A stretch of 64,000 bases of DNA, taken from contig FQWG01000011.1 of assembly GCA_900129595.1 (NCBI GenBank), forward strand, positions 124,001 to 188,000, given 5' to 3'. The position numbers and the translations under genes were made by a program. Positions 50,614 to 60,156 of the stretch are shown piece after piece. Under the pieces are notes generated by a model. That model saw only the letters and a program-made list of their open reading frames with translations. It was not told where the DNA came from and searched no databases. The stretch's first letter is position 1. Each line of letters begins with the position of its first letter. This DNA is from Flavobacterium frigidimaris. GTDB lineage: Bacteria > Bacteroidota > Bacteroidia > Flavobacteriales > Flavobacteriaceae.

Positions 50614-50893
50614 AGTAGTTATTATTGAAGAAGCTAAAGTAGATTATAAAAAATCTTTGCTTTGGTATAAAGGCATACATCCAAAATTAGCTGTTAGGTT
50701 TAATGATTCTTTCAAAAGAAGTATTGCAATCATTAAAAAAGACCCATTATTATTTCAAATAAGATATGATAACATTCGAATCCTACTTTTAAAAACTTTT
50801 CCATACGCGATACATTATTCGATTTATGAAAATTGCATCGTTATTAAATCTATTTTTCACACATCGAGAGATAGCGAATTAAACGTATTCTAA
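50597..50893 (+). CDS. RelE/ParE-family toxin
   Basis: A 98-residue basic protein: YKVVIIEEAKVDYKKSLLWY, then PKLAVRFNDSFKRSIAIIKKDP and LLKTFPYAIHYSIYENCIVIKSIFHTSRD in the usual order for RelE/ParE toxins. Catalytic or contact residues (late Arg in TSRD, preceding Tyr/His) fit the family; whether it cleaves mRNA or blocks gyrase is not decided. An ATG at 50603 is an alternative start. It lies between mutA and mutB, with mutB starting 17 bases later. Confidence 0.85.
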   Translation: MKMIYKVVIIEEAKVDYKKSLLWYKGIHPKLAVRFNDSFKRSIAIIKKDPLLFQIRYDNIRILLLKTFPYAIHYSIYENCIVIKSIFHTSRDSELNVF

Positions 50894-50909
50894 ACAACAT
50901 TTTTTACAA

Positions 50910-53048
50910 TTGAGAAAAGACCTTAAACATATTAAGTTAAACGTTAAAAGTGAGAAGTTAGATGGTGATACTAAAGATCAACAGCTAAAATCTGACCACT
51001 TTTTTACAGCGGAAGGAATCGAGCTCAAAGAAACTTATTCTGAAAAGGATATCGAAGATTTAGAGTTTCTTGATTTTGGAGCAGGTTTCGCACCTAATTT
51101 ACGCGGACCTTACGCTACTATGTACGTGAGGCGCCCGTGGACAATTCGACAATATGCCGGATTTTCTACCGCAGAAGAAAGCAATGCCTTTTACAGACGA
51201 AATCTGGCAGCAGGACAAAAGGGATTATCAATTGCTTTTGATCTGCCAACGCATCGCGGATACGACTCTGATCATGAAAGAGTTGTTGGAGATGTTGGAA
51301 AAGCCGGAGTTGCGATAGATTCTGTTGAAGACATGAAAGTATTGTTCGATCAGATTCCGTTAGATGAAATGTCAGTTTCGATGACTATGAACGGTGCTGT
51401 TTTACCTATTATGGCATTTTATATTGTTGCTGCCGAAGAACAAGGTGTTGAAATCGGAAAACTCTCAGGAACAATCCAAAATGATATCCTGAAAGAGTTT
51501 ATGGTTCGTAATACTTATATCTACCCGCCAACTCCTTCGATGAAGATTATTGCAGACATCTTTGAATTTACGAGCAAGAAAATGCCGAAATTCAATTCTA
51601 TATCCATTTCAGGATATCACATGCAGGAAGCCGGAGCAACTGCTGATATCGAATTGGCTTATACGCTTGCAGATGGTTTAGAATATATCAGAACCGGACT
51701 TTCTACAGGAATGACTATTGATGAGTTTGCTCCTCGCCTCTCTTTCTTTTGGGCCATTGGAATGAATCACTTTATGGAAATTGCCAAAATGCGTGCCGGA
51801 AGAATGATTTGGGCAAAATTAGTACAGCAATTTAATCCTAAAAGCGATAAATCTTTAGCTTTAAGAACACATTGTCAAACTAGTGGCTGGAGTCTAACAG
51901 AACAAGATCCTTTTAATAATGTAGCCAGAACTTGTATTGAAGCAACCGCAGCTGCTTTTGGAGGAACTCAATCCTTACATACCAATGCATTAGATGAAGC
52001 TATTGCCTTACCAACAGACTTTTCGGCAAGGATAGCACGTAATACACAGATATTTTTACAGGAAGAAACTAAAATTACTAAAACAGTTGATCCCTGGGGA
52101 GGAAGTTATTATGTGGAAAGCCTCACAAATGAAATTCTAAAAAGTACCTGGAAACTAATTGAAGAAGTAGAAGAACTAGGCGGAATGACAAAAGCCATTG
52201 AAGCCGGAATTCCAAAGCTAAGAATTGAAGAAGCTGCAGCCAGAAAACAAGCCAGAATCGATAGCGGTCAGGATATAATAGTTGGTGTCAATCAATATCG
52301 ATTAGAGAAAGAAGATCCGCTACATATTTTGGATGTTGACAATCAAATGGTCCGCAAGCAGCAACTAGAGCAACTTGAAGAAATAAAAGCAAAAAGAGAT
52401 ACTCAAAAAGTAAATCAATCACTCGAAAAATTAATACTTTGTGCCAAAACCGGACAAGGAAACTTATTAGAAATTGCTATTGAAGCCGCTCGAAACAGAG
52501 CAACATTGGGCGAAATCAGCGATGCTCTCGAAAGTGTCTTTGGCAGATACAAAGCACAAATTAAATCCTTTAGCGGTGTGTATAGTGCAGCAATAAAAAA
52601 TGACGAGAATTTTGAAAAGGCCAAAAAGCTAGCTGATGCCTTTGCAAAACAAGAAGGAAGACGTCCCAGAATTATGATTGCTAAAATGGGACAAGACGGT
52701 CATGATCGTGGTGCAAAAGTAGTAGCGACCGGTTATGCAGATGTAGGTTTTGACGTTGATATTGGCCCGCTTTTTCAAACTCCTGCCGAAGCTGCCAAAC
52801 AAGCAGTTGAAAATGATGTACACATTCTAGGCGTTTCATCATTAGCAGCAGGACATAAAACATTAGTTCCTCAGGTTATCGAAGAACTCAAAAAACACGG
52901 GCGGGAAGATATTATGGTTATTGTGGGCGGAGTAATTCCTGCTCAGGACTATCAGTTTTTATTTGATGCCGGAGCTGTTGCCGTTTTTGGTCCGGGAACT
53001 AAAATCAGTGAAGCAGCTATTAAAATCTTAGAAATCTTAATTGACTAA
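50910..53048 (+). CDS. mutB: Methylmalonyl-CoA mutase large subunit (MutB)
   Basis: A 712-residue adenosylcobalamin-dependent mutase that isomerises succinyl-CoA and methylmalonyl-CoA. The TIM barrel region has TMYVRRPWTIRQYAGFSTAE and RTHCQTSGWSLTEQDPFNN; the cobalamin-binding domain at about 580-712 has the base-off signature GQDGHDRGAKV. The start is TTG at 50910; no earlier ATG in frame gives a sensible start. Together with MutA it forms the heterodimer served by MeaB. A long inverted repeat follows as terminator. Confidence 0.96.
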   Translation: MRKDLKHIKLNVKSEKLDGDTKDQQLKSDHFFTAEGIELKETYSEKDIEDLEFLDFGAGFAPNLRGPYATMYVRRPWTIRQYAGFSTAEESNAFYRRNLAAGQKGLSIAFDLPTHRGYDSDHERVVGDVGKAGVAIDSVEDMKVLFDQIPLDEMSVSMTMNGAVLPIMAFYIVAAEEQGVEIGKLSGTIQNDILKEFMVRNTYIYPPTPSMKIIADIFEFTSKKMPKFNSISISGYHMQEAGATADIELAYTLADGLEYIRTGLSTGMTIDEFAPRLSFFWAIGMNHFMEIAKMRAGRMIWAKLVQQFNPKSDKSLALRTHCQTSGWSLTEQDPFNNVARTCIEATAAAFGGTQSLHTNALDEAIALPTDFSARIARNTQIFLQEETKITKTVDPWGGSYYVESLTNEILKSTWKLIEEVEELGGMTKAIEAGIPKLRIEEAAARKQARIDSGQDIIVGVNQYRLEKEDPLHILDVDNQMVRKQQLEQLEEIKAKRDTQKVNQSLEKLILCAKTGQGNLLEIAIEAARNRATLGEISDALESVFGRYKAQIKSFSGVYSAAIKNDENFEKAKKLADAFAKQEGRRPRIMIAKMGQDGHDRGAKVVATGYADVGFDVDIGPLFQTPAEAAKQAVENDVHILGVSSLAAGHKTLVPQVIEELKKHGREDIMVIVGGVIPAQDYQFLFDAGAVAVFGPGTKISEAAIKILEILID

Positions 53049-53094
53049 AGAGCATAAAAAAATCCCGAATAATTCGGGATTTTTTTATGCTCTT
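53048..53094. terminator. Bidirectional terminator, 22-base perfect stem
   Basis: AAGAGCATAAAAAAATCCCGAA (split here at 53048-53069) pairs base for base with its inverse at 53073-53094, with a 3-base loop TAA. It separates the convergent mutB and lysozyme-like genes and gives both a run of seven T residues inside the stem. Confidence 0.85.
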
Positions 53095-53748
53095 CTAAAT
53101 TTGATCGTGTATTGTAGCATCATTATCTGCCTCGATACGAGAAAGATCATAACCACCAAAGGCTTTCATATAACTTTTTAAGGAAGTTCCGTAAGCATCT
53201 CTAAAATGCCTGTTTCCATTGTTTTTGAAAAAGTTCTTAACTGAACCTGCCCCTCCAAGGTGTGCAGCAGCTAAAATACCGGATTCGGTAATAGCAACAC
53301 CGTTGACTATTTTTCCTGTGTACTTTTCGATTTCTTTACGCAAAATCCATTTGTTCTTGGATAGTAATGCAAGGAAAGCTTTTTCTTGTAGTGCAGGATC
53401 TTTTAAAAAGGCTTTGTCATTTTTAACCCCAACTGCTCTTAAAGCTTTAGAACCAAATTGATATTTCCCCATGTAACCCAATGAATTTACCAATCGGTAT
53501 TTTCCCTGAGATTCTTTAAAAGCAACAGCTTCTTTAAAACTTATAAGACGCTTTTCTGTAAATAGGACATTTACCTTTTTTTCTGTAGGATAATCATCCT
53601 CTTCTTGTGATGGAAATACGTATTCAGATCCATCGGTTTTTTCTATTAGAAACCACGGTTTGGTTTCCAGATTAAAGGGTTTAAAACCCAAACTCAAAAA
53701 TGTAATAATAACGATCAAACTCGCATAAAAATACCACTTCTTTATCAT
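53095..53748 (-). CDS. Lysozyme-like (lytic transglycosylase-fold) secreted protein
   Basis: A 217-residue protein with one N-terminal membrane or signal segment (WYFYASLIVIITFLSLGF). Residues 72-200 look like a transglycosylase core: AVAFKESQGKYRLVNSLGYMGKYQFG has the catalytic Glu of ESQG, followed by GVAITESGILAAAHLGGAGSVKNFF. It would cut or bind peptidoglycan in the periplasm. It stands alone with the promoter at 53798-53829. Confidence 0.75.
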   Translation of the reverse strand: MIKKWYFYASLIVIITFLSLGFKPFNLETKPWFLIEKTDGSEYVFPSQEEDDYPTEKKVNVLFTEKRLISFKEAVAFKESQGKYRLVNSLGYMGKYQFGSKALRAVGVKNDKAFLKDPALQEKAFLALLSKNKWILRKEIEKYTGKIVNGVAITESGILAAAHLGGAGSVKNFFKNNGNRHFRDAYGTSLKSYMKAFGGYDLSRIEADNDATIHDQI

Positions 53749-53797
53749 AAATTGTTTTTCTTCAAGACGCTGTCACCCTCTTGAAATTTCTACGGTG

Positions 53798-53829
53798 CAA
53801 AGATAAGAAATACAAAACAATACTAACAA
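53798..53829 (-). promoter_or_regulatory. Promoter of the lysozyme-like gene
   Basis: On the minus strand TTG (53829-53827), 21 bases, TATCTTTG (53805-53798): a full match to TTG-N17-23-TAnnTTTG, about 50 bases before the ATG. Confidence 0.6.
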
Positions 53830-54299
53830 TCAAGTAGTTACAGATTATTTAAAAAGCAATAATCTCTTTTAACCCCTTTATTGACGGAGTATTGGAGTGA
53901 TGAGACCACTTTTCTATTTTACCCTAAAAACAAAAAAAAGAACGTCAAAAAAAGAGCATTTTTAGCATTTTTTTATCAAATTTCAACAAAAAACAAGAAA
54001 AAACCTACGCTAAAATTTAATTTTTAAGACCAAAAAAGAAACTTCATTTTTAAAATTCATTCCAATCATATCGAAATAAAATGCAATTTTACATCAAATT
54101 TCAAGCTCTGTTTTTACGAAAAAGTTAAATTTAGCAGAACGTAAATTCCTTTTTTTGATAAAAAAATTTTCAGAGCATTCATTAAATACAAAATTTATAA
54201 AAACATCAATTCACTGCTTTGTTCCAAAATTCTTAAATGCTTCATTTTTTTATGTAGGAAATAAAAAAAATGATATCTCTTTACCAAACTAAAACAAAA

Positions 54300-54326
54300 A
54301 AAACCGAAGCTAAAAACTTCGGTTTT
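54300..54326 (-). terminator. mltG terminator
   Basis: AAAACCGAAG and CTTCGGTTTT pair around a 7-base loop (54300-54309 with 54317-54326); on the minus strand a T-rich run follows. Confidence 0.7.
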
Positions 54327-54362
54327 CCATATTTTTTGCTTGCATTATATGCAAAATCTGAT

Positions 54363-55403
54363 CTATCTCGTTACTCCCTGACTAGCAATCCAGTCTGAAT
54401 ATTTTTTTGCATTTATTTGATGCTGCTCATAAGTTGAGGCAAATTCATGATAGCCAAAACGATCTACACTCGCACAAAAATAAATGTAATCGTTTTTCTC
54501 GGGATTCAAAACGGCTTCGAGAGCTGTAATATCAGGCATTGCAATAGGTCCCGGAGGAAGTCCTATATTTACATAAGTATTGTATGGTGATTTCATTACC
54601 AAATCGTTATAAAAAACTCTTTTAATCACCTGATCAAAATCATTATCTCTTAGTTTTAAGGCATAAATAACTGTTGGATCTGCTTGCAAAGGCATTTCTA
54701 GTCGTAAACGATTCAAATAAACACCTGCAATACGAGGTCTTTCATCTTTTTTAACGGATTCTTTATGAACGATAGAAGCTAAAATTGTAGCCTGGACAGG
54801 AGTTAACCCTTGTTCTTTTGCTTTTTCTATTCTTTCAGCAGTCCAGAAATTATGGTATTCCTTGATCATTTTATCACGGAATTTCTCGGCAGAAGTATTC
54901 CAGTAAATTTCATAAGTATTTGGAATAAACATTGCAAATACATTTTCTTCATTAAAACCATTTTCTTTCAAAAAAGCAGGATCTTTGATTGCTTTCATTA
55001 AAGACAAACTATCTGCTTCAATTTCAGCACCAACTCTCCCTGCAAAATTCTCTAAACGCTCCTGATTATTAAAAGCCAATTTCACCGGAATATTAGCACG
55101 CATAGCACGAACTAAATCCATATTATTCATGTCTTTTTTAAGCAAAAAACGACCTGATTTTACATTTTCAGGATAGCTTCTTTTATTGGCAACCATTTCA
55201 AAATTGTCAAAATTCTTGATATAAGGTGCTAATATTTTCTTCACATCAGTATAATTGGCACCCGTTGGCACATATACATAAAGTTCTTTCTCTTCGAATT
55301 TGGTATTGGCGCTGAATATTTTATTAATTAAAATAAACCCATAAATCATTAAAACTGAAATTACGGCTACAGCAGATATCGTGATTATTTTTTTTAAGCT
55401 CAA
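54363..55403 (-). CDS. mltG: Endolytic transglycosylase MltG
   Basis: A 346-residue protein with one N-terminal helix (ISAVAVISVLMIYGFILINKIF), a LysM-like middle domain and the YceG/MltG catalytic domain. The catalytic Glu lies in ILASIVHKESVKKDERP (about 212-228), and NRLRLEMPLQADPTVIYAL and SPYNTYVNIGLPPGPIAMP are diagnostic. It cuts nascent glycan strands and sets their length. It is the last gene of dapF-GNAT-mltG, with 10 bases to the gene upstream. Confidence 0.93.
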   Translation of the reverse strand: MSLKKIITISAVAVISVLMIYGFILINKIFSANTKFEEKELYVYVPTGANYTDVKKILAPYIKNFDNFEMVANKRSYPENVKSGRFLLKKDMNNMDLVRAMRANIPVKLAFNNQERLENFAGRVGAEIEADSLSLMKAIKDPAFLKENGFNEENVFAMFIPNTYEIYWNTSAEKFRDKMIKEYHNFWTAERIEKAKEQGLTPVQATILASIVHKESVKKDERPRIAGVYLNRLRLEMPLQADPTVIYALKLRDNDFDQVIKRVFYNDLVMKSPYNTYVNIGLPPGPIAMPDITALEAVLNPEKNDYIYFCASVDRFGYHEFASTYEQHQINAKKYSDWIASQGVTR

Positions 55404-55413
55404 AGTCTAAAGT

Positions 55414-55947
55414 TTAAATTTGTTTGTTAATTAACTGAAAAATTGCTTCATCGTGATAGCGGTTATTAAGCAAAATCCAATCCTTCTTAATTCCTATTTT
55501 CTCAAAGCCAAATTTAGTAAAAAGTGCTATACTTGGTACATTTCCTACAGCAATATTTGCATATAATTGATGCAAATTTAAATTATGAAAAGAATACTTA
55601 ATTAAAAGTTCTAATGCCTCAGAGCCAATCTTTTGATTTCTATTTTCACCACTCTTAATAACAATTCCAACACCTGCCCTGTTATTTTTTGGATCAAATT
55701 CAAATAAATCAATTAATCCAATCGCCGGAAAATCCTGATCCTGACAGATTGCCAAACGCAATTGTTTGGCTTCGTAAATATCCTGTTGCGCATTTTCGAG
55801 ATACTGGCGAACTAAAAATCGGCTATAAGGTGTTTGTGTATTACTGACTTCCCAAATATTTTCATCATTCTCCATCGCATATACAAACTCTAAATCATTA
55901 GGTTCTAATGCACGCAGATAAATATTTTCGCCTTTGAGTGTGATCAT
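55414..55947 (-). CDS. GNAT acetyltransferase, RimJ/RimL-like
   Basis: A 177-residue acetyltransferase with GENIYLRALEPNDLEFVYAM at the start and a CoA-binding region NRNQKIGSEALELLIKYSFH (about 105-124). The usual R/QxxGxG/A loop is reduced to QKIGSEA. The helix-strand end VPSIALFTKFGFEKIGIKKDW is standard. Substrate unknown; it lies between dapF and mltG in one transcription unit. Confidence 0.85.
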   Translation of the reverse strand: MITLKGENIYLRALEPNDLEFVYAMENDENIWEVSNTQTPYSRFLVRQYLENAQQDIYEAKQLRLAICQDQDFPAIGLIDLFEFDPKNNRAGVGIVIKSGENRNQKIGSEALELLIKYSFHNLNLHQLYANIAVGNVPSIALFTKFGFEKIGIKKDWILLNNRYHDEAIFQLINKQI

Positions 55948-55998
55948 TGTTGATTGTAAATTTTGGAGTTTGGAGTTTAGAATTTTAAAACTTGGATT

Positions 55999-56781
55999 TT
56001 AAATCTCTATTATTCCTTTAAAAACAAATTTTGCCGGTCCTGTTAGGAAAACATTCGTAAAATGATCACCCAGTTTATCAAAAGAAACGGTTAGTTTTCC
56101 TCCTTCAACATTCAGATTAATCGAAGTTTTATCTGTCTCACCAATAGCATTCATTGCAATTGCAACTGCAGTGGCTCCTGTTCCGCAAGCCAGAGTTTCA
56201 TCTTCTACGCCTCTTTCGTAAGTACGAAGTGAAAAAGTACTGTCATCAACCTTTTTTACAAAATTAATGTTACTTCCTTTTTCTCCATATAATGCACCAT
56301 AACGAATTGCAGCACCATTTTCTTTTACATTATAATGTTCCAGATCATCAACAATCTGAACATGATGCGGTGAACCCGTATCTAAAAAAGTATAAGATTC
56401 TTTCTTCTGCACTTCATCGACATCAATCATCTGCAGCGAAATAATAGCCTCTTCTCCAACAGAAGCATGATGCAAACCGTCTGTTGCAATAAATGTAGTT
56501 TTGTTTTCAATAACGCCTAGTTGATTGGCAAATGCTACTAAACAACGACCGCCATTTCCGCACATCGAACTCTGATTTCCATCAGAATTATAATACACCA
56601 TTCTGAAGTCAGTTTCAGCATCATTTTCTAACAAAATAAGTCCGTCAGCTCCTATTCCGAAACGTCTGTCGCACAAACGTTCAATTAATTTAATGTCCTC
56701 TTTTGGAAAGAAATCTGATCGGTTATCAATCATTACAAAATCATTCCCGGTACCCTGATATTTATAAAATTCTATTTGCAT
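55999..56781 (-). CDS. dapF: Diaminopimelate epimerase
   Basis: A 260-residue enzyme converting LL- to meso-diaminopimelate for lysine and peptidoglycan synthesis. Catalytic Cys74 (SSMCGNGGRC) and Cys199 (TLACGTGA) are present, with the YYNSDG and YERGVEDETLACG signatures. An upstream in-frame ATG (56838) adds 19 residues with no homology; 56781 gives the expected MQIEFYKYQGTGNDF start. A TACTTTTG promoter motif lies at 56801-56808. Confidence 0.94.
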   Translation of the reverse strand: MQIEFYKYQGTGNDFVMIDNRSDFFPKEDIKLIERLCDRRFGIGADGLILLENDAETDFRMVYYNSDGNQSSMCGNGGRCLVAFANQLGVIENKTTFIATDGLHHASVGEEAIISLQMIDVDEVQKKESYTFLDTGSPHHVQIVDDLEHYNVKENGAAIRYGALYGEKGSNINFVKKVDDSTFSLRTYERGVEDETLACGTGATAVAIAMNAIGETDKTSINLNVEGGKLTVSFDKLGDHFTNVFLTGPAKFVFKGIIEI

Positions 56782-56800
56782 TTTTTTTACATTAGTACTA

Positions 56801-56808
56801 CAAAAGTA
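56801..56808 (-). promoter_or_regulatory. dapF promoter motif
   Basis: CAAAAGTA on the plus strand reads TACTTTTG on the minus strand, 20 bases before the dapF ATG at 56781. This supports the shorter start, since the upstream ATG at 56838 would lie beyond the promoter. Confidence 0.5.
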
Positions 56809-56940
56809 CGAACAAATAATTAATGAAATGTTAATCAATGTTAAAGAGAGTTAAACCATTTTATTCGTTAATTTTTTGAATTATTTTTACATAAAATTAC
56901 CTAAACACAAATTATAACAACTTAAATATAAAATATAGCT

Positions 56941-58341
56941 ATGAAAAGACTTTCAACCTTATTTTTGGTTTCACTACTTAGTGGTGCTACTACCCTTGGA
57001 GCTTACAAGTTATTATTTGAAAGCAACAATTCTTTTTTTGGAGGAAAAAATTCTGTTGTAACTCTTGCTCCCAATACGTTTGGGAAAAATGTCGCATTAT
57101 CTGCTGAAACCGTTGATTTTACGGCTGCCGCAGATAAAACGATTCATACTGTTGTTCACGTCAAAAATGTTTCAAGAAGAACAGTAAGTAACCCTATGTT
57201 AGAATTTTTCTATGGCTACGGTGGCCAGCAGCAACAAGAACAAGTTGGTACCGGATCTGGTGTGATAATTTCCGAAGACGGATATATTGTAACAAACAAT
57301 CACGTGATCAAAGACGCTACAGAAATAGAAATTACTTTAAACAATAAAAAGTCTTATAAAGCAAAACTAATTGGTACGGATTCTAAAATGGATATCGCAT
57401 TGCTGAAAATTGATGCAAATGAAAAATTACCTTATACTGCCTTCGCAAATTCAGATTCTGTAAAAATTGGAGAATGGGTTTTGGCGGTTGGAAATCCGTA
57501 TAATCTAACCTCTACTGTAACTGCCGGAATTGTTTCAGCAAAAGCCAGAAATCTGGATACTAACGGAATTCAGTCTTTCATTCAGACGGATGCTGCAGTA
57601 AATCCTGGAAATAGTGGTGGCGCATTGGTCAATACGAGAGGGGAATTAATCGGTATTAATACTATGATTTCGTCAATGACAGGTTCTTATGTTGGATATT
57701 CATTTGCTGTTCCTTCTAATATTGCTCGAAAAATCATTGAAGATATTATGGAATTTGGAAATGTTCAGAGAGGAATACTCGGCGTTGAAGGCGGCGAATT
57801 AAACAGCACAGTTTCTAAAGAATTAGGTGTTAGCGAAACGCAAGGTTTCTATATCAGTAAAGTTTCCAAAAATTCAGGTGCTGAAAAAGCCGGACTTGGC
57901 AAGGGAGATATTATCGTAAAACTTGATGATCAAAATATTTCAACTTATGCTGATCTTTCTGGTTATATCAATACTAAACGACCAAATGATGTGGTAAAAG
58001 TAACCTACATTAAGGACGGTAAAACTAAAACGGTTCCGGTAACTTTAAGTAAAAACGAATTTTACAGTACCGAATTTAAAGGAATTGAATTAGAAAATAT
58101 TGATGCAACTGATAAAAAGAAATTTAGAATTGATTATGGTGTAAAAATCAGAACTATCAACAATGAAAATTTAAAACAATATCAAAATGAGTTACAGGGA
58201 AATATTATCCTAAGTATCGATAATGTGAAAGCAACAAATATCGAAACTGTTTCTAAGCTGTTAAACAGAAAAGATGAAGGACAAAGTATGCGCCTTGAAA
58301 TGATTAATAAAAATGGAGAAATCCTTAGAATTATTATTTAA
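56941..58341 (+). CDS. HtrA/DegP-family periplasmic serine protease
   Basis: A 466-residue protease. After an N-terminal signal or anchor helix (TLFLVSLLSGATTLGAYKLL), the trypsin-like domain has the triad His121 (NNHVIKD), Asp151 (SKMDIALLK) and Ser225 (NPGNSGGAL). Two PDZ domains follow (about 275-370 and 385-466), the first with GFYISKVSKNSGAEKAGL. It degrades or refolds misfolded envelope proteins. It stands alone with a terminator behind. Confidence 0.93.
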   Translation: MKRLSTLFLVSLLSGATTLGAYKLLFESNNSFFGGKNSVVTLAPNTFGKNVALSAETVDFTAAADKTIHTVVHVKNVSRRTVSNPMLEFFYGYGGQQQQEQVGTGSGVIISEDGYIVTNNHVIKDATEIEITLNNKKSYKAKLIGTDSKMDIALLKIDANEKLPYTAFANSDSVKIGEWVLAVGNPYNLTSTVTAGIVSAKARNLDTNGIQSFIQTDAAVNPGNSGGALVNTRGELIGINTMISSMTGSYVGYSFAVPSNIARKIIEDIMEFGNVQRGILGVEGGELNSTVSKELGVSETQGFYISKVSKNSGAEKAGLGKGDIIVKLDDQNISTYADLSGYINTKRPNDVVKVTYIKDGKTKTVPVTLSKNEFYSTEFKGIELENIDATDKKKFRIDYGVKIRTINNENLKQYQNELQGNIILSIDNVKATNIETVSKLLNRKDEGQSMRLEMINKNGEILRIII

Positions 58342-58401
58342 TCTTAATTTACAGTGGCACTATTTCAGTCATAAAAAACGGATAACTTAGATTAAAACCT
58401 C

Positions 58402-58436
58402 AAAAAGCCATCTTAGCAATAAGGTGGCTTTTTTTG
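58402..58436 (+). terminator. Terminator after the HtrA gene
   Basis: AAAAAGCCATCTT (58402-58414) pairs with AAGGTGGCTTTTT (58421-58433) with one G-T pair; more T residues follow. Confidence 0.75.
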
Positions 58437-58567
58437 TTTTCTTCTGTTATAAGAGTAGAAAAATTCTCTTTTCCGGAATGCATTTTTCATATTATTCGAA
58501 GAAAATATTTTTTATACGGATTTTAAAAATAAATCATAAAATAGCTTACGAAATCGATTGAAATAGA

Positions 58568-58575
58568 TACTTTTG
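58568..58575 (+). promoter_or_regulatory. gap promoter motif
   Basis: TACTTTTG, 49 bases before the gap ATG. Confidence 0.45.
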
Positions 58576-58624
58576 CGCAAAATTTAAAAATATTCGTGTA
58601 TTTATTTTTTCAATTTAATCAATT

Positions 58625-60073
58625 ATGAGCAACAAATCTTTGTACCAAAAAGAGGTATCACTACAAGTCGACCGAAGAAGAGCTGGCGTCGAATTAATTA
58701 AAATCATAAGTGATTTATGGTATGACAAATCCATTGAAATGGTTTTATTTAAAAATCAGTTATTGGATAAAAATGTCAGCGACATAATCAATTTGCATCA
58801 ATATGCAGGTGAATTTGTGGGTAAACCCATCACCATTTTTGATTCTGTTGAAATTGCAAAAGTTATTTTAACCTTAGATCTTCCTCCTGCAAAATTAGAT
58901 CTTGGAAAACTAACTTATGAATATCGTTTAGAAGATGAAAAATATCCGGACGCACGGTATTTTGTCATCGATAAATTAAAAAAGGCTAAATCATCAGAAG
59001 AAATCCAGCCAAAAGATGTTGTTCTATATGGTTTTGGAAGAATTGGCAGATTATTAGCCCGCGAATTAATGTCTAAAACGGGTAAAGGAAACCAGTTGCG
59101 TCTGCGAGCAATTGTAACCCGTGACAAGAATGACTCATCTACTTTAGAGAAACGAGCTTCTCTTTTAAGATATGATTCCATTCACGGAGATTTTCAGGGA
59201 TCGGTAATTGCTGATCCAAAAAATAATGCTTTGATCATAAACGGAACTACTGTACATATTATCACAGCAAACGCTCCTGAAGAAATTGACTATACGCAAT
59301 ACGGAATCAATGATGCCTTAGTAATTGATAATACCGGAGCTTTTACAACTGAAGAAGCCTTAAAAAGACATTTGACTTCTCAAGGTATTAGCAAAGTTTT
59401 ATTGACAGCTCCCGGAAAAGGAGTACCTAATATTGTTCATGGCGTAAATCATAACGAATACAATCCGGATGAAATTGACATTTTTTCAGCTGCCTCTTGT
59501 ACTACAAATGCCATAACTCCCGTTTTAAAAGCTATAGAAGATACTTTAGGTGTTGTAAAAGGTCATTTAGAAACAATTCACGCTTATACAAACGACCAGA
59601 ATTTGGTTGACAATATGCATAAAAAATACCGTCGCGGAAGAGCTGCAGCTTTAAATATGGTTATTACTGAAACTGGCGCCGGAAGTGCCGTTGCAAAAGC
59701 TTTACCATCATTAGAAGGTAAATTAACCTCTAATGCTATTAGAGTTCCTGTTCCAAACGGATCTTTAGTTGTTTTGAATTTAGAAGTTAAAAAAACAACT
59801 TCAATTCCTGCAATCAATAAAATTATGAAAAAATACGCTCTTGAAGGAGAATTAGTAGAGCAAATAAAATATTCGCTAAACAACGAATTAGTTTCATCTG
59901 ATATCGTGGGAACATCAGCTCCGTCAATTTATGACAGTAATGCAACTATTGTATCAAAAGACGGAAAGAACATCGTGCTTTATATTTGGTACGATAACGA
60001 ATATGGGTACAGTCATCAGGTAATACGTCTGGCCAAGTACATTGCCAAAGTAAGACGTTTTACTTATTATTAA
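58625..60073 (+). CDS. gap: Glyceraldehyde-3-phosphate dehydrogenase, long form
   Basis: A 482-residue enzyme with a 135-residue N-terminal extension (helical, no signal) before the NAD-binding start VVLYGFGRIGRLLA. The catalytic Cys292 lies in AASCTTNAITP, and His is in ETIHAYTNDQN. Standard GapA is about 335 residues; Bacteroidota and some other bacteria have this longer type, sometimes assigned to gluconeogenesis or NADPH. The extension is not recognised. It stands alone with a terminator. Confidence 0.92.
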   Translation: MSNKSLYQKEVSLQVDRRRAGVELIKIISDLWYDKSIEMVLFKNQLLDKNVSDIINLHQYAGEFVGKPITIFDSVEIAKVILTLDLPPAKLDLGKLTYEYRLEDEKYPDARYFVIDKLKKAKSSEEIQPKDVVLYGFGRIGRLLARELMSKTGKGNQLRLRAIVTRDKNDSSTLEKRASLLRYDSIHGDFQGSVIADPKNNALIINGTTVHIITANAPEEIDYTQYGINDALVIDNTGAFTTEEALKRHLTSQGISKVLLTAPGKGVPNIVHGVNHNEYNPDEIDIFSAASCTTNAITPVLKAIEDTLGVVKGHLETIHAYTNDQNLVDNMHKKYRRGRAAALNMVITETGAGSAVAKALPSLEGKLTSNAIRVPVPNGSLVVLNLEVKKTTSIPAINKIMKKYALEGELVEQIKYSLNNELVSSDIVGTSAPSIYDSNATIVSKDGKNIVLYIWYDNEYGYSHQVIRLAKYIAKVRRFTYY

Positions 60074-60096
60074 TATACACCAAAACCAATTTTCTT

Positions 60097-60126
60097 AAAA
60101 CCATCAGGTTCTCCTGGTGGTTTTTT
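60097..60126 (+). terminator. gap terminator
   Basis: AAAACCATCAGG (60097-60108) and CCTGGTGGTTTT (60113-60124) form a 12-base-pair stem with a TTCT loop and T-run. Confidence 0.8.
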
Positions 60127-60156
60127 GTTTAAATGATATACTTATAATACTTTAAA

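Larger units (their letters stand above)
53749..54362. other. 614-base gene-free gap
   Basis: Between the divergent lysozyme-like gene and the end of mltG (both on the minus strand). It holds the lysozyme-gene promoter at 53798-53829 and the mltG terminator at 54300-54326. The rest is extremely AT-rich with A- and T-runs; I see no ORF, RNA fold or repeat in it. Confidence 0.6.
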
